From: an uncultured Gammaproteobacteria bacterium
GTDB taxonomy: Bacteria > Pseudomonadota > Gammaproteobacteria > Arenicellales > JAANXG01
Assembly (NCBI GenBank): GCA_945787105.1
Contig: CALZGZ010000225.1
Coordinates: 1-51,350, forward strand
DNA: 51,350 nucleotides
Reading direction: 5' to 3'
Below are positions 51,277 through 51,350 of the stretch, piece by piece. Each line of letters opens with the position of its first letter. The first letter of the stretch is position 1. Made by a program: the position numbers and the translations under genes. The notes beneath the pieces are model-generated. The model made no database searches and had not been told where the DNA came from. It was given only the letters and a program-made list of their open reading frames with translations.

Positions 51277-51350
51277 TGGCCTCTAGCTTTATCCAGATAG
51301 GAACGTACCATCAACAAACCCGGGAACCCCCATTGCTTAATCGCTTCAGC
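51273..51350 (-). CDS. 3' end of the gene upstream of the RES toxin (partial)
   Basis: A minus-strand frame is open from the window edge to TGA at 51275-51273, overlapping the RES start as ATGA. The 25 visible residues are helical and end in SYLDKARGQ. Position and overlap fit an antitoxin, but too little is visible to name its family. The remaining gene lies beyond the window. Confidence 0.4.
   Translation of the reverse strand, partial: AEAIKQWGFPGLLMVRSYLDKARGQ

Overview
This window looks like the accessory part of a gammaproteobacterial (Gram-negative) chromosome. It is dominated by one extracellular contractile injection system (eCIS) locus of the PVC/Afp/MAC type, encoded entirely on the + strand from about 6826 to 49134. 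The Gram-negative assignment rests on a lipobox-type lipoprotein (5410), a signal-peptide protein with a C-terminal beta-barrel (29679), an island replication protein of the STY4528 type at the left edge, and Tn3/IS5 transposase debris at the right edge. I cannot name a species from the sequence.

Left flank (1-4351): the C-terminal part of a genomic-island replication protein is followed by a convergent minus-strand cluster. That cluster holds a small membrane protein (4010-4351), a 795-aa TPR plus CHAT caspase-like protease (1538-3925) and a 157-aa single-pass membrane protein (1044-1517), and it ends at a clear rho-independent terminator. An AT-rich, gene-poor stretch (4352-5409) carries small palindromes and possible peptides. 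A mini-lipoprotein and a NarL/LuxR-type regulator (5566-6228) stand just upstream of the injection-system operon and probably control it.

Injection system (6826-36247): a small unknown protein, cap (DUF4255), a beta-sandwich protein, sheath, inner tube, a second sheath with an FN3-like insert, a second tube protein, a tube-initiation protein (Pvc7 N-terminal type), a DUF5908 mini-protein, hub (gp27-like), spike (gp5-like), an unknown protein with a C-terminal membrane segment, gp25, baseplate J (Pvc11-like), a Pvc12-like wedge protein, two related large unknown proteins, an outer-membrane barrel protein, an unknown protein in the Pvc14 position, and the AAA+ ATPase (Pvc15-like). Genes are packed with overlaps or short gaps. 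Hub and spike are separate genes, and I found no PAAR or LysM domain and no recognisable tail fibre.

Cargo and tail module (36253-49134): two giant DUF4157 proteins follow the ATPase. The first (1337 aa) has a long membrane-active-looking helical body and a C-terminal His-Me-finger-like nuclease candidate. The second (1773 aa) has a highly acidic N-terminus with CxxC repeats, four 69-residue repeats and a C-terminal HEGIH zinc-peptidase candidate next to a diverged internal duplication. Three accessory genes follow: an unknown 164-aa protein, a two-helix membrane protein and a three-domain GT2 glycosyltransferase.

Right flank (49135-51350): a gene-poor stretch, a frameshifted Tn3-family transposase N-terminus, an IS5-family transposase remnant, a small unknown protein, and a minus-strand RES-domain toxin whose start overlaps by ATGA the end of a partial upstream gene. 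Mobile-element debris on both sides suggests that the eCIS locus sits on a transferred island.
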